Assembly (NCBI RefSeq): GCF_000024505.1
Contig: NC_013532.1
Coordinates: forward strand, 248,001-312,000
Length of the DNA stretch: 64,000 nt
Reading direction: 5' to 3'
Source of the DNA: Anaplasma centrale str. Israel
GTDB taxonomy: Bacteria; Pseudomonadota; Alphaproteobacteria; Rickettsiales; Anaplasmataceae
The notes beneath the pieces are model-generated. The model ran no database searches, was not told where the DNA came from, and was given only the letters and a program-made list of their open reading frames with translations. This document shows, in pieces, positions 17,342-25,947 of this stretch; position 1 is the first letter of the stretch; each line of letters starts with the position of its first letter. Position numbers and translations under genes: made by a program.

Positions 17342-18796
17342 CTACGCATTCTTGTTGAATTTCACTGGTATGTATATCGGCGGTGCATCACCCCCTCCCT
17401 TCTTTACAAGCAGCAACAGCGAACCTTTTCCGCCGCTACTACCCTTGATTTTACCCATCTCCTTGCTAAAATCTGACACACTGTTTATTGTTGTAGAATT
17501 GATGCCAAGCAGGATATCTCCCTTTCTGACGCCTTCGCTAAATGCGTCGCTTCTATGGTCAACCCTAAGTATCAGCACCCCCTCCTGCTGCTGTTTCTTC
17601 GAACTTTTGGGAAGACTACCAACCGTGATCCCTATGCTATCATCAGTGGCCTCCTGGTCTGCACCCCCCGGCACGGCATCGTCAGGCAGCTTGCCGATTG
17701 TGACCACAACGTTCAAGGTACGGCCATCACGCTGGACAGTCACCTTAGCCTTTTCGTTTACCGCGGCTTTCGTTATTAGATGCGTAAGCTGAGGCATGTT
17801 CTCGATTTTTTGCCCATTGAACTCAAGAATGACGTCACCCACCTTGAGCCCCGCCTTTTCCGCCGGGCTGTCTTTTGCTACACCGGATATCAACGCACCT
17901 CTCGCTCTCTCCAGGCCCAGAGAATCTGTCATGTCATCAGTCACATGTTGAATGACGACCCCCAGCCAACCATGCTCTACCCTTCCGCCCTTGGATAGGA
18001 CGCTTATAACACGTGCTGCATTGTTCGAGGGAATGGCGAACGCCACGCCAACGTTGCCCCCTCCCTGAGGAGACATTATTGCCGTGTTGATGCCAATAAC
18101 TTCCCCATCGGCGTTAAACAGTGGCCCCCCGGAATGTCCACGGTTTATGGCGGCGTCAGTCTGCAAAAACTCGCTCGCAGTACCAATATTGATATCCCGC
18201 GCACGGCCGGAAATTATGCCTACGCTTACTGAACCTCCAAGCCCGAAAGGGTTACCTATGGCCAGCACCCACTCGCCTACCAAGACATCATCAGAGTTGC
18301 CCAGCGTTACCGGTTGCAGGTCTTTTTTCGTCTTAACCTTGAGCACCGCTAGATCCGTCTTAGGATCCTTCCCCAGCACTGTGGCCTTGGCCGTGGAATT
18401 ATCACTAAACTTCACGTGAATCTCCTTAGCATTCGCTATAACGTGATAGTTGGTCACTATAAGCCCGGACTTATCTACTATAAACCCCGAACCCAAGGAA
18501 ACTACCTTTCTGGGTTTTGGTGGGTCCACGAGCAGAGGTTCCAAATTGTTGAAGAATTCCTCAAAAATGCCCTTTGGAATTCCCGGGAACCTGAAACCCT
18601 GGCCGCCCATAGAGCTTGCATCGCCATCTACGGTCTGTTCCGTGGAAATATTGACTACTGCAGGCAACAGCCTAGCAGCGAGCTCAGAGAACCCCTTGCG
18701 GCTGTCCGGAACCACAACCTTCGATTGTGCCGCTGACGGCAACGCCCAGCTATACAGCGACGCAATCAGCAAAAAAAGCGATAAAAACCTCTTCAC
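17342..18796 (-). CDS. degP: periplasmic serine endoprotease, DegP/HtrA family
   Basis: This is a Do-like protease/chaperone acting on misfolded envelope proteins. A signal peptide (residues 1-23) precedes the trypsin-like domain with His in VTNYHVIAN (about 117), Asp in KTDLAVLKV (about 147) and Ser in GHSGGPLF (about 222). Two PDZ domains follow (about 265-360 and 385-475). The serine motif reads GHSGGP where most family members have GNSGGP. It starts with GTG and lies 2 bases after hflC, so hflK-hflC-degP form one operon, as in many alphaproteobacteria. Confidence 0.95.
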   Translation of the reverse strand: MKRFLSLFLLIASLYSWALPSAAQSKVVVPDSRKGFSELAARLLPAVVNISTEQTVDGDASSMGGQGFRFPGIPKGIFEEFFNNLEPLLVDPPKPRKVVSLGSGFIVDKSGLIVTNYHVIANAKEIHVKFSDNSTAKATVLGKDPKTDLAVLKVKTKKDLQPVTLGNSDDVLVGEWVLAIGNPFGLGGSVSVGIISGRARDINIGTASEFLQTDAAINRGHSGGPLFNADGEVIGINTAIMSPQGGGNVGVAFAIPSNNAARVISVLSKGGRVEHGWLGVVIQHVTDDMTDSLGLERARGALISGVAKDSPAEKAGLKVGDVILEFNGQKIENMPQLTHLITKAAVNEKAKVTVQRDGRTLNVVVTIGKLPDDAVPGGADQEATDDSIGITVGSLPKSSKKQQQEGVLILRVDHRSDAFSEGVRKGDILLGINSTTINSVSDFSKEMGKIKGSSGGKGSLLLLVKKGGGDAPPIYIPVKFNKNA

Positions 18797-18798
18797 AC

Positions 18799-19677
18799 CT
18801 AACCCCTGCTTTTGTTAAAAAGACTGATAAAATCATTGTTTGGTGACAGCACAATTTTAGTTGTGCCATCGCTGAAGACCTTCCTGTAGGCCCTCATTGT
18901 ACGATAAAAACTGAAAAAGTCAGGGTCAGCCTTAAGGGCATTGTTATAAATTTGAGAGGCCTTTGCATCCCCCGTACCCCTGATAATCTGTGCATCCCGC
19001 ATCGCATCGGCGATAATAACACGTGTCTGGAAATCCGCATCTGACCTGATCTTTTGAGACATCTCCTCACCTTCCGCTCTGATTTCCCTCGCCTCCTTTT
19101 CCCTATCTGTCTGCATACGGCGGAAAATCGCTGCACTATTCTCCTCGGGAAGGTCTGCCCTCTTAATGCGCACGTCAACCATCTCTACGCCGAACTTTTC
19201 GGACTCTGTACTTACCCCCTCTTGTATGCGACGCATAACATCAGCCCGTGCTTCGTTGAGGAAGTTGATCAAAGCTACGCTGCCCACCTGTGCACGCAAA
19301 CTTGACTCTATAATTGAGCCCAGCCTATTCTCAAGCCCGGTCTCACTCCGCACTGTTTGGTAGAACTTGACCGGATCAACGATTTTGTACTTTGCGTAAA
19401 AATCCACAACAAAGCGCTTCTGGTCTGCTGCTATTACCTCGCAAGAATCCGATCTGATCTCTATAATTCGCTTGTCGAAGTATATAACCTCGCTAATTAC
19501 CGGGACTTTATGAAAGAGGCCGCTTTTTTGCACACTTTTTAACACACGCCCGAACTGCACCACTATAGCCTGGTGCGCCTCATCCACAATGAAGAGAGAT
19601 TCCACCAAGAGCGCAACTCCCCCAAGAACAAAGCCACACAGCAGCGCGAGCTTGGCCAGACTCAACCTCATAATCAC
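18799..19677 (-). CDS. hflC: HflC, SPFH-domain regulator of FtsH protease
   Basis: HflC forms with HflK a membrane complex that restrains FtsH proteolysis. One N-terminal membrane anchor (about residues 6-28) is followed by an SPFH/prohibitin domain starting DEAHQAIVVQFG and by a charged coiled coil (EKEAREIRAEGEEMSQKI). The GTG start overlaps the hflK stop as GTGA; an ATG two codons later is an alternative. Length of 292 aa is typical. Confidence 0.93.
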   Translation of the reverse strand: MIMRLSLAKLALLCGFVLGGVALLVESLFIVDEAHQAIVVQFGRVLKSVQKSGLFHKVPVISEVIYFDKRIIEIRSDSCEVIAADQKRFVVDFYAKYKIVDPVKFYQTVRSETGLENRLGSIIESSLRAQVGSVALINFLNEARADVMRRIQEGVSTESEKFGVEMVDVRIKRADLPEENSAAIFRRMQTDREKEAREIRAEGEEMSQKIRSDADFQTRVIIADAMRDAQIIRGTGDAKASQIYNNALKADPDFFSFYRTMRAYRKVFSDGTTKIVLSPNNDFISLFNKSRG

Positions 19678-20774
19678 CCCCTACCGTTCCCAGCTTTCTT
19701 GCCTCCATCTCCGGCCAAGGGCAAGTAAGAGAACAAACCCTTAACATCGTCGGTGACCACAACCTTGTTCATATTGTGCAACACCTCTTCCATCGCTTCT
19801 ATATACATACGATCCCTAACGGCATCTGGCTGATTCACATACTCTTTGTGCACCGCAAGAAACTTCGCTGCGTCCCCCTGTGCCCGATTTATTACCTCGC
19901 TCTTATAGGCCTCAGCATCGAGTTTTATTCTAATTGCCTCCCCCTTCGCCTTGGGCAACACTTCATTACGGTATGCGTGGGCCTCATTTATTGCCCGCTC
20001 TTTGTCGGCCCGAGCGCTCTGCACGTCTCTGAACGCACTGATAACCTTCTCTGGGGGGTCCACCTTCTTGAGCTGTATGGAGAGGACTTCCACGCCCATG
20101 TTGTATTGGTCCAAGACGCTCTGCAACAGCTTCTTAGTCTCATACGCTATGGAAGCTCTACCTTCACCCTCTATCGCGAAGGCAAGAGTACTCTTCCCTA
20201 TTATCTCCCGCATCGCACTCTCAGCGGCATTTTTAACAGTCGCTCCCGGCCTGCTATCCCGAACGCAGAACAAATACTTATACGCATCAGTGACCTTCCA
20301 CTGGACGTCAAAGTTTATATTCACGATATTCTCATCACCAGTAAGCATGATGCCCTCTCCATGGCCAAGGTCAGAAGTAGACCTATACGCAGCACTGCCA
20401 ATTTCTTCCTTACTGACGATCTCCACCTTCACCTTCATCACCTTGCCAAAGGGACGAGGCAACCAGAACCGCAATCCGGGCTCGGTGATCTTGTTATATT
20501 TTCCAAACAGAAGCTCAACAGCCTTTTCTTCAGGATTTACTACATAGAACCCCGAAGAGGCATACAACAGGACTATAGAAAGAACCAAAAACAGAACGTA
20601 CGAGCCCTTGAATACGAAGCCCCCACCGTTACTATTCCTAGGCACCCCCCCGAGAGCAGAGCGGAAGCCCTCAAAGAAGCCATCTAACTGGCCATCTCCG
20701 AATCTTTTACCATTTTTAGGTTTATCAAAACCCTCACCGCCATTCTCGCCCCAGGGATCACCTCCCACACTCAT
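19674..20774 (-). CDS. hflK: HflK, SPFH-domain regulator of FtsH protease
   Basis: The protein begins with a glycine-rich polar leader (WGENGGEGFDKP), has one membrane segment (about residues 55-74), then the SPFH domain starting NPEEKAVELLFG, and a C-terminal helical region with YRNEVLPKAKGEA and the INRAQGDAAKFL segment typical of HflK. Length is 366 aa. It is first in the hflK-hflC-degP operon; the start is ATG at 20774. The leader is a known HflK feature, so no alternative is likely. Confidence 0.94.
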   Translation of the reverse strand: MSVGGDPWGENGGEGFDKPKNGKRFGDGQLDGFFEGFRSALGGVPRNSNGGGFVFKGSYVLFLVLSIVLLYASSGFYVVNPEEKAVELLFGKYNKITEPGLRFWLPRPFGKVMKVKVEIVSKEEIGSAAYRSTSDLGHGEGIMLTGDENIVNINFDVQWKVTDAYKYLFCVRDSRPGATVKNAAESAMREIIGKSTLAFAIEGEGRASIAYETKKLLQSVLDQYNMGVEVLSIQLKKVDPPEKVISAFRDVQSARADKERAINEAHAYRNEVLPKAKGEAIRIKLDAEAYKSEVINRAQGDAAKFLAVHKEYVNQPDAVRDRMYIEAMEEVLHNMNKVVVTDDVKGLFSYLPLAGDGGKKAGNGRG

Positions 20775-21236
20775 ACAGCCCCTTAAAACCGCACCACAGC
20801 CTGGTCAGTCTATCCCAGAATATCTGCCATATCAATAAAATACTGGGTAAGAACACCCATGCTGAGCCACCAAGGTAAGGTACACAGGGTTTGGCATAGC
20901 GAGGAATGTTTCCTCAGCAATTGGTGGAGGGATTGCCCCTGCACTCTGCACCTGGCTAGTTAAGACAACGGGCTGGCGCATTGCCCCTGGGCTTTGCATA
21001 ATATTCTGGGCACTGGTTGCACTAGTCGCACTTACAAGAATCAGGAAGGAAGACGTATACAGGGACTGGCTGTAGGACTGACTGCCCAACGATTTCAACT
21101 CTCGACCCTGCCGCCGCAACCCACCAAGTATCTACCCCGCGGTTGGTAGTATTCCGTAAGTTAGAAGAAGTTAGTTGGTTACTGGAGAACAGACCAGCTG
21201 TAGGGATACTCGCTAGGAAGGATTCACATGGAGGAA
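20775..21236. other. intergenic region upstream of hflK, no gene supported
   Basis: The 460 bases between hflK and the coiled-coil surface gene should include the hflK promoter. A minus-strand frame with a TTG start (20832-21119) has a hydrophobic stretch but poor start context and no recognisable family, so I do not annotate it. It could be debris of a surface-protein gene. Confidence 0.35.
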
Positions 21237-21259
21237 GGGGAGTGCGGAGAGCACTCCCC
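21237..21259 (-). terminator. hairpin terminator of the coiled-coil surface gene
   Basis: A perfect 9-base stem GGGGAGTGC / GCACTCCCC with a 5-base loop lies 28 bases beyond the stop codon at 21287. On the minus strand it is followed by a pyrimidine-rich run (TTCCTCC) rather than a clean T-tract, so termination efficiency is uncertain. Confidence 0.6.
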
Positions 21260-21286
21260 CTAGAAGGTTACTTTCTCTAGTGTGAC

Positions 21287-23920
21287 CTAGAAGGCAAACC
21301 GGACACCGAACTCACCACCGAAGTAAGCCATGGTGAAGGAAGCTACACCAGTTTCCTTATTTCTCCCAGCTGGGCCTGTATAGTCAGCAATAGGGCTAAG
21401 AGGTAGCTCATCATAGTCACCATCACCTAGCACCTTATGGTAGAAAGCCCCAGCGAAAGCGGAAATTTCAGGAGTCAGAGCATAACTCAGACCAGCCTTC
21501 ACTCTGTAGGCGAACTTAGGATTTATATGCCCGTCTACAACACTGATGAAGTTACCACCGATACCAGCACAAGCATAAGGCACAACCCCAATACCGTCAG
21601 TCAGGAGGTCATAACAAGCATTGAGCATTACAGAAGTAGACCCAATAGCCCTAACCTCTATCACCTCCGCACCTTCAACAGCTTTGGCAAAAGCCCCAGC
21701 AACAACAGCCTTTTCATCAGCTTCCAATGTATTAATATACTGTGTCAGCTTTCTTATTTTCTCAGCAGCAATCAGTTCTTTAACAGCATCACTCTTCTTA
21801 CCTGAATCAACTTTATTTAAGTAATCAGTCCAACCCCTATTCTTTGTAATCTCCATAGCACTAGTCAATGCAGCCTTCATCACTGTAGCTACTCCACGTT
21901 TCTCAGCAATCTCTGTAAGTTCTTCTAGTGCTTTGATCTTGGATAGTTCATCTAGCTTCTTTTGCGTCTCTGTCAGCTCCTTTATTGCAACTAGTGCCTC
22001 TAGTTTGTTCTTAAGATCTGCCCGGCCTGGAAGTGTTGTCACTCCGGGTGCTTCCAATTCCTTTACCAGCTTCTCGAGCTGTGTCATCCCAGCTTTCTTA
22101 AGTTCCTCTATTGTCAGCTTCTCAAGGCTCGTGAACAACGTGATGCCACCCCTTTCCCTTCCCTTCACCAGCTTCCCCGCCGCTTCCACCTCCTGTATCT
22201 TCTCTTGCTCCAGTGCTCCTAGATTCTTCACCAGCTCCCGTATCTTCTTAGCTCCCAGCCTCTCTAAATCCCCCAATTCTCCAAGCTTTCTGATTTTCCC
22301 CAGTGCTTCCAGTTCTGTGATCTTTACTAGCTTCCTATCTAGGTCCACTAACCCCAACTCATCCTTCAACTGCTTCAGTGTTTCCTTAACCTCAGCTAAT
22401 GCCTTAGACCTCTCCCCAGGCATTAGGTCATCCAACTGACCTAGCGTCCCCAGTGCCCAGATCTCTTCGAGTTTACCTGCCACTGCTGCTATAGCTTGTG
22501 GATTCAGATTCTTACGTACACCTTGCTCATCCAACTGTGTTAGCTCCTTAAACTTCTCTCTCCACCTCCCCTCCATCAGATCTAGCTGTCCTCCCAATGC
22601 TCTAATCTTCTCAGTCAGTTGCAATCCCCCTTGCACATCTAATTCCCCAGCTTTCTGCCTCTCAGCCAATCTCTTAACTTCCTTAACCTCAGCTAATTCC
22701 CTCAATCTCTCTTCCAATCCCAATTCCTTCAGTTCCCTTATTGCAGCTAGTTCTTCTAGTGTGTCCTTGAGTGCCTCGAGCTTTTCTTTACTGTATGGCC
22801 CCAACTTCCCCTCAAGCCTTTTCACCAGCTCACCCAGGCTCTTCTCCTCTACTCCTTCCGCTTTTTCTATCGCCGCTCCCAAGTCTCCCAGCGCCTTTAT
22901 CCCCTGCGACCCTACCTGTGTCACCACTCCCTTCTTTGCCGTCTTTACCTCCTCTATCTTCCTAGCTTCTAGCTGTTCTAGGTCTCCTGGCTCCTTGATT
23001 TTCTCTATATCATCCTTAAGTCTCTCCCCCACTCCCTTTATTGTTTCTAGTTCTTCTAGTTTGCTCTTGAGATCCTTCACCCCCTGCACCAGCTTCTTTA
23101 GCTTTACTGCCGCCTTTTCCCACTCCTCCTTTGCCTTCTCCTCCTTGGCCCCTATCTTCTCCCACTCCTTAACCACCTTCTCCAACTTCTCTATCTCCAC
23201 CTCCTGTATCTTCTCCTTCACCTTCTGGAGCTCCTTTACCTTTATCTTTTCTATTTCCTTAAGCTTCTCCTTCAGCTCATCCCTTTCCTGCTTTACCTTA
23301 TCCCACTTCTTTATCTCCTCTAACTTCTCCAACGCCTCCTTCACCTTTTCCGGCTCTTTGCTCCATAGCTTCTCTCCCACCTCCTTCTTCACCGCAGCCT
23401 CCAGTCCCAACTCGTTGAACCCCACCTTCATCACAACTTCCTTCATCTTCTCAGTTGCTAGCTTCTCCAAGTCCCCTTTTATCCCCTCTATCTCCTTCTC
23501 AAACTCCCCCTTCGCCGTCTCCACCTCCCTTATCTTCTCTTTCTCCATCTCCCCTATGCTGTCCTTCACCTTCTGGATCTCCTCAGCCTGCAGCTTCTCA
23601 AGTTCTCCTAACCACTTAAGTTCTCCAAGTTCAGCTAGTTTACTTACTTGCTTTTCTAATTCATGTTGTAACTTCACTAACTCATCAGCTCTACTTAGTT
23701 CTTGAATAACTAGTCCCTCATCAACTCCTACCATCTCTCCCATCAGGAATGTATCACCATCAGCACTAGGTACTGCACTACCAAGTACTGCACTGCTAAA
23801 TACAGCCCTTACAGGACTAGCTGTTCCTGCTCCTATACTATCTACTACTTCCTTCCTAAACCTCTTCACATCCCCCATAGACATCCTACCCAATGCACTG
23901 GATAGTAACTGACCCCTCAC
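21287..23920 (-). CDS. coiled-coil surface protein with Msp2/Msp3-type C-terminal barrel (appendage-associated protein type)
   Basis: The 877-aa frame has three parts. Residues ~1-75 carry short conserved segments. Residues ~80-740 form a highly charged Lys/Glu/Leu coiled coil with many degenerate repeats of the kind EIEKIKVKELQKVKEKI and LEELETIKGVGERLK. Residues ~755-877 are the end of an Msp2/Msp3-superfamily outer-membrane barrel: SVMLNACYDLLTDGIGVVPYA, LSYALTPEISAFAGAFYHK and a final AYFGGEFGVRFAF with C-terminal Phe. The coiled coil resembles the A. marginale appendage-associated protein as I recall it, so I name the type but not the symbol. The GTG start at 23920 lacks a signal peptide, and barrel-like sequence continues in frame upstream (see next feature), so the 5' end may be truncated. 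Confidence 0.75.
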   Translation of the reverse strand: MRGQLLSSALGRMSMGDVKRFRKEVVDSIGAGTASPVRAVFSSAVLGSAVPSADGDTFLMGEMVGVDEGLVIQELSRADELVKLQHELEKQVSKLAELGELKWLGELEKLQAEEIQKVKDSIGEMEKEKIREVETAKGEFEKEIEGIKGDLEKLATEKMKEVVMKVGFNELGLEAAVKKEVGEKLWSKEPEKVKEALEKLEEIKKWDKVKQERDELKEKLKEIEKIKVKELQKVKEKIQEVEIEKLEKVVKEWEKIGAKEEKAKEEWEKAAVKLKKLVQGVKDLKSKLEELETIKGVGERLKDDIEKIKEPGDLEQLEARKIEEVKTAKKGVVTQVGSQGIKALGDLGAAIEKAEGVEEKSLGELVKRLEGKLGPYSKEKLEALKDTLEELAAIRELKELGLEERLRELAEVKEVKRLAERQKAGELDVQGGLQLTEKIRALGGQLDLMEGRWREKFKELTQLDEQGVRKNLNPQAIAAVAGKLEEIWALGTLGQLDDLMPGERSKALAEVKETLKQLKDELGLVDLDRKLVKITELEALGKIRKLGELGDLERLGAKKIRELVKNLGALEQEKIQEVEAAGKLVKGRERGGITLFTSLEKLTIEELKKAGMTQLEKLVKELEAPGVTTLPGRADLKNKLEALVAIKELTETQKKLDELSKIKALEELTEIAEKRGVATVMKAALTSAMEITKNRGWTDYLNKVDSGKKSDAVKELIAAEKIRKLTQYINTLEADEKAVVAGAFAKAVEGAEVIEVRAIGSTSVMLNACYDLLTDGIGVVPYACAGIGGNFISVVDGHINPKFAYRVKAGLSYALTPEISAFAGAFYHKVLGDGDYDELPLSPIADYTGPAGRNKETGVASFTMAYFGGEFGVRFAF

Positions 23921-24190
23921 TGTATCTAATGTTAGATCTCTACCTAGAAGAAATGCTGTGTTATCTCCCCCCTTAATAACAAACCTCTCATACCCTACTT
24001 CAACTTCAACCCTGGCGCCTCACTCCCTACCACTTCTGCACCAGTTCCTATACTAGAGCGCTCTTGTTGCACCACTATTTTCACCACATGTGTTACTAGT
24101 GCCACAGTGAGATGAACCCGAGAAGTGGTAGAGTAGAGGTATGCTGTGTAGTTGGTTGGGTAGTTAGGTGTGCTGGGCTGGGTGGTACGA
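23921..24190 (-). pseudogene. frame-shifted 5' remnant of the coiled-coil/Msp gene
   Basis: Reading upstream of the GTG at 23920 in the same frame gives GARVEVEVGYERFVIKGG and then TAFLLGRDLTLDT, closed by a TGA at 24020-24022. RVEVEVGYERF is the first-strand motif of Msp2/Omp1-superfamily barrels. The next frame, overlapping it near the TGA, reads further upstream as VALVTHVVKIVVQQERSS, then IGTGAEVVGSEAPG, without a stop to about 24190. The junction therefore looks like a one-base frameshift in what was once a longer reading frame. No ATG or signal peptide could be found in either frame, so I call this a degenerate 5' end. A sequencing error at the junction would change the picture. Confidence 0.45.
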
Positions 24191-24500
24191 GTTAGGGATG
24201 GCCTGGGTGTAGTTGATGGGTGTACTAAGTTGTGGGGACGAAGTCAAGTGATGCTGTGTAGGTAATACGCAGGGATTTGGGTGAGGTATGAGTGATGCCA
24301 GGAACCCAACTGTGTAGAGTGCCGGTTGATGTGCACCGCTATTCCTACCACATGTGTTACTAGTGCAACCCGAAATACCAGTACTTCCTCTTTTGTTTTC
24401 CTCATTGAACTTACATCATTATCCATACAATGGGCAGGTGTGTTGATAGTACCAAGAGCTTTGAATGAAGGAGATGGAAATGCTGTGTAGTTGGTTAGGT
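24083..24500. repeat. degenerate duplicated segment
   Basis: ACCACATGTGTTACTAGTGC occurs exactly at 24083-24102 and 24347-24366. ATGCTGTGTAGTTGGTT occurs at 24141-24157 and 24480-24496, and ATGCTGTGTAGG at 24251-24262. Neighbouring sequence is similar but diverged, so this is an old duplication of about 0.3 kb, apparently of the 5' remnant described above. Confidence 0.6.
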
Positions 24501-25319
24501 AACCAGTTGATATGGGAATGAGTTGTGAGGTGCTGGTAAGAAGTGGGAGGATTTGGGTGTGGACCTTTAACTGTACTTCAGGGACAACATTAGGTAGTAG
24601 AGTTTGGGGCTGATGGCCAAGTTTAGACACGGCTAAGGTTACCCAGCAGGCGTTGTACACGCATGCTTGGTAGTGTCTCACTGTTTTGCCTAGTAAATGT
24701 TCGCACCAATGCAACCTTCAGCGAGACACAAATTTGCGCGCGCATACAAAGGCCTGTTAGCCGAGACTTTTTGCTCTCTGCATTTTTGGAGTCACGTGTT
24801 GTTAATCAATTTCCTCTACGTCACTGGCCCCTGTGACATTGTGCCACTTGTCGAGGAACTTTGAATGAAGCCCCAGGCCGCTTTCATGTCGCTGCATGCA
24901 CTTTGCGCGTGCAGCACCCTAACTACTACCTTTTTGCCCGTAATGGGCGTGCCATCTTGCCCGGTGCTCCATTGTATGCTGTGGAATATTTCGATAACTG
25001 TTCACAGTCGCCGAAACGCTGCAACGAACTTTTCTCAATGGTTTGGTGGCCTGCGCTCGTTCACATCTGCGCGGGCAAGCCTTCCAAGTAGTGCTGTCCC
25101 AGGGCGTACAGCTCAGGGTTACCGGATCTTGTACTGTGTGATACCAACTGAACCACACGGGCAGTGCGCACAGCCATTTGCGAGGGATGATCCCCATAGT
25201 TTTGGCCACACACGAGAAAGGTACCGCCTACATGTTGTGTCATAAGTGGCGGAGTTCGATACCTGGTGCACTGTCACCCTGAAGCGTAGAGATTTTGATT
25301 GTTTACTAGGGAGAGGAAA
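24501..25319. other. gene-poor stretch before the virB2 cluster
   Basis: About 0.8 kb with no open frame that I can support on either strand. Several frames of 60-130 codons overlap one another without plausible starts or protein-like composition. A T-loop-like GAGTTCGATACC near 25251 and a D-loop-like GTTCAGTTGGTATC on the minus strand near 25144-25157 do not combine into a tRNA cloverleaf. Confidence 0.4.
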
Positions 25320-25832
25320 GTGACTTGTTGTTTGTTATTGAAGCGTTTCGGAAGTGCTATGTGCGCCGCAGCGCCGAAGGTATTGTTGTTTTTGGTGTTC
25401 CTATTTATTGTTGATTCGGCCCACGCCGGCAGTAAGGGTTCTGGTAGTAAGAGCACCGGCAGTAAGAGCACCGGCAGTACGAATGTCGGTACTGCTAACC
25501 AGTTTCCTGCTGTGGGTGGTAATACAGGCCCAGGTGGTGGTAATGTAGGCCCAGGTAGTGGTAATGTAGGCCCAGGTGGCGGTGGCGGCGCCAACGATGA
25601 TATGGTTGCCGGCAAGGTCATCTGCAATGTAATCAGTTTCGTCAGGGCTATAGGGTTGCCAATCATGACTGGGGTGATATTAGGCTCTAGCATCATGGCA
25701 ATTTTCGGCAGATTGGCGTGGCCTGCAATAGCCATACTAGTGGTGTTCACTGGGGTGTTCTTTGGAGCAGATAAACTGGTTAAGAAATTTGCTGATGGTG
25801 TTGGTCCGACGTCCGTATTTTCGTGCACATAG
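25320..25832 (+). CDS. virB2: VirB2-like type IV secretion pilin with Gly/Ser-rich insert
   Basis: VirB2 is the major pilin subunit of a P-type type IV secretion system. A signal peptide (hydrophobic LLFLVFLFIVDSAHA) is followed by a ~58-residue low-complexity region of GSKSTGS and GGNVGPG repeats, then the pilin core: KVICNVISFV, a short polar turn, LPIMTGVILGSSIMA and FGRLAWPAIAILVVFTGVFF, making two membrane helices. The core is nearly the same as in the next two genes, which lack the insert. I chose the GTG at 25320, preceded by AGGGAGAGG; the ATG at 25359 would also keep a signal peptide. The product is 170 aa. Confidence 0.85.
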   Translation: MTCCLLLKRFGSAMCAAAPKVLLFLVFLFIVDSAHAGSKGSGSKSTGSKSTGSTNVGTANQFPAVGGNTGPGGGNVGPGSGNVGPGGGGGANDDMVAGKVICNVISFVRAIGLPIMTGVILGSSIMAIFGRLAWPAIAILVVFTGVFFGADKLVKKFADGVGPTSVFSCT

Positions 25833-25917
25833 GCGTGTACGTATCTGGGCGCGATTGTGTCCACAGCAGTGTGATGCGTGAAGGCTCATGCTTGTAGTAA
25901 TAAGGACAAACGCCCAC

Positions 25918-25947
25918 GCTGCCGCCCTGCACCCCCGGGGCGGCAGC
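25918..25947 (+). terminator. GC-rich hairpin downstream of first virB2
   Basis: A perfect 10-base stem GCTGCCGCCC / GGGCGGCAGC with a 10-base loop starts 85 bases after the virB2 stop. It lacks a downstream T-run, so it may be a Rho-independent-like pause, an RNA-stability element or a processing site. Confidence 0.45.

Noticed and set aside
19776-20687. A 303-codon plus-strand frame opposite hflK
   Set aside because: hflK on the other strand is certain by homology, and this translation matches nothing and lacks a sound start.
20832-21119. A 95-codon minus-strand frame with a hydrophobic segment upstream of hflK
   Set aside because: The start is TTG without a ribosome-binding site, the tail is not protein-like and no family is recognisable; it may be debris.
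22761-23705. A 314-codon plus-strand frame opposite the coiled-coil gene
   Set aside because: It is the Ser/Phe-rich antisense shadow expected opposite Lys/Glu-rich codons.
24244-24714. A minus-strand open frame of 156 codons in the repeat-rich stretch
   Set aside because: Its sequence overlaps the duplicated debris, has no convincing start context and no family resemblance; it looks like a chance frame in decayed DNA.
24865-25245. A plus-strand frame of 126 codons before the first virB2
   Set aside because: Overlapping frames on both strands are equally open, and composition is not protein-like.
25100-25262. tRNA-like D-loop (GTTCAGTTGGTATC, minus strand) and T-loop (GTTCGATACC, plus strand) sequences
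   Set aside because: They lie on opposite strands about 100 bases apart and no acceptor or anticodon stem can be paired.
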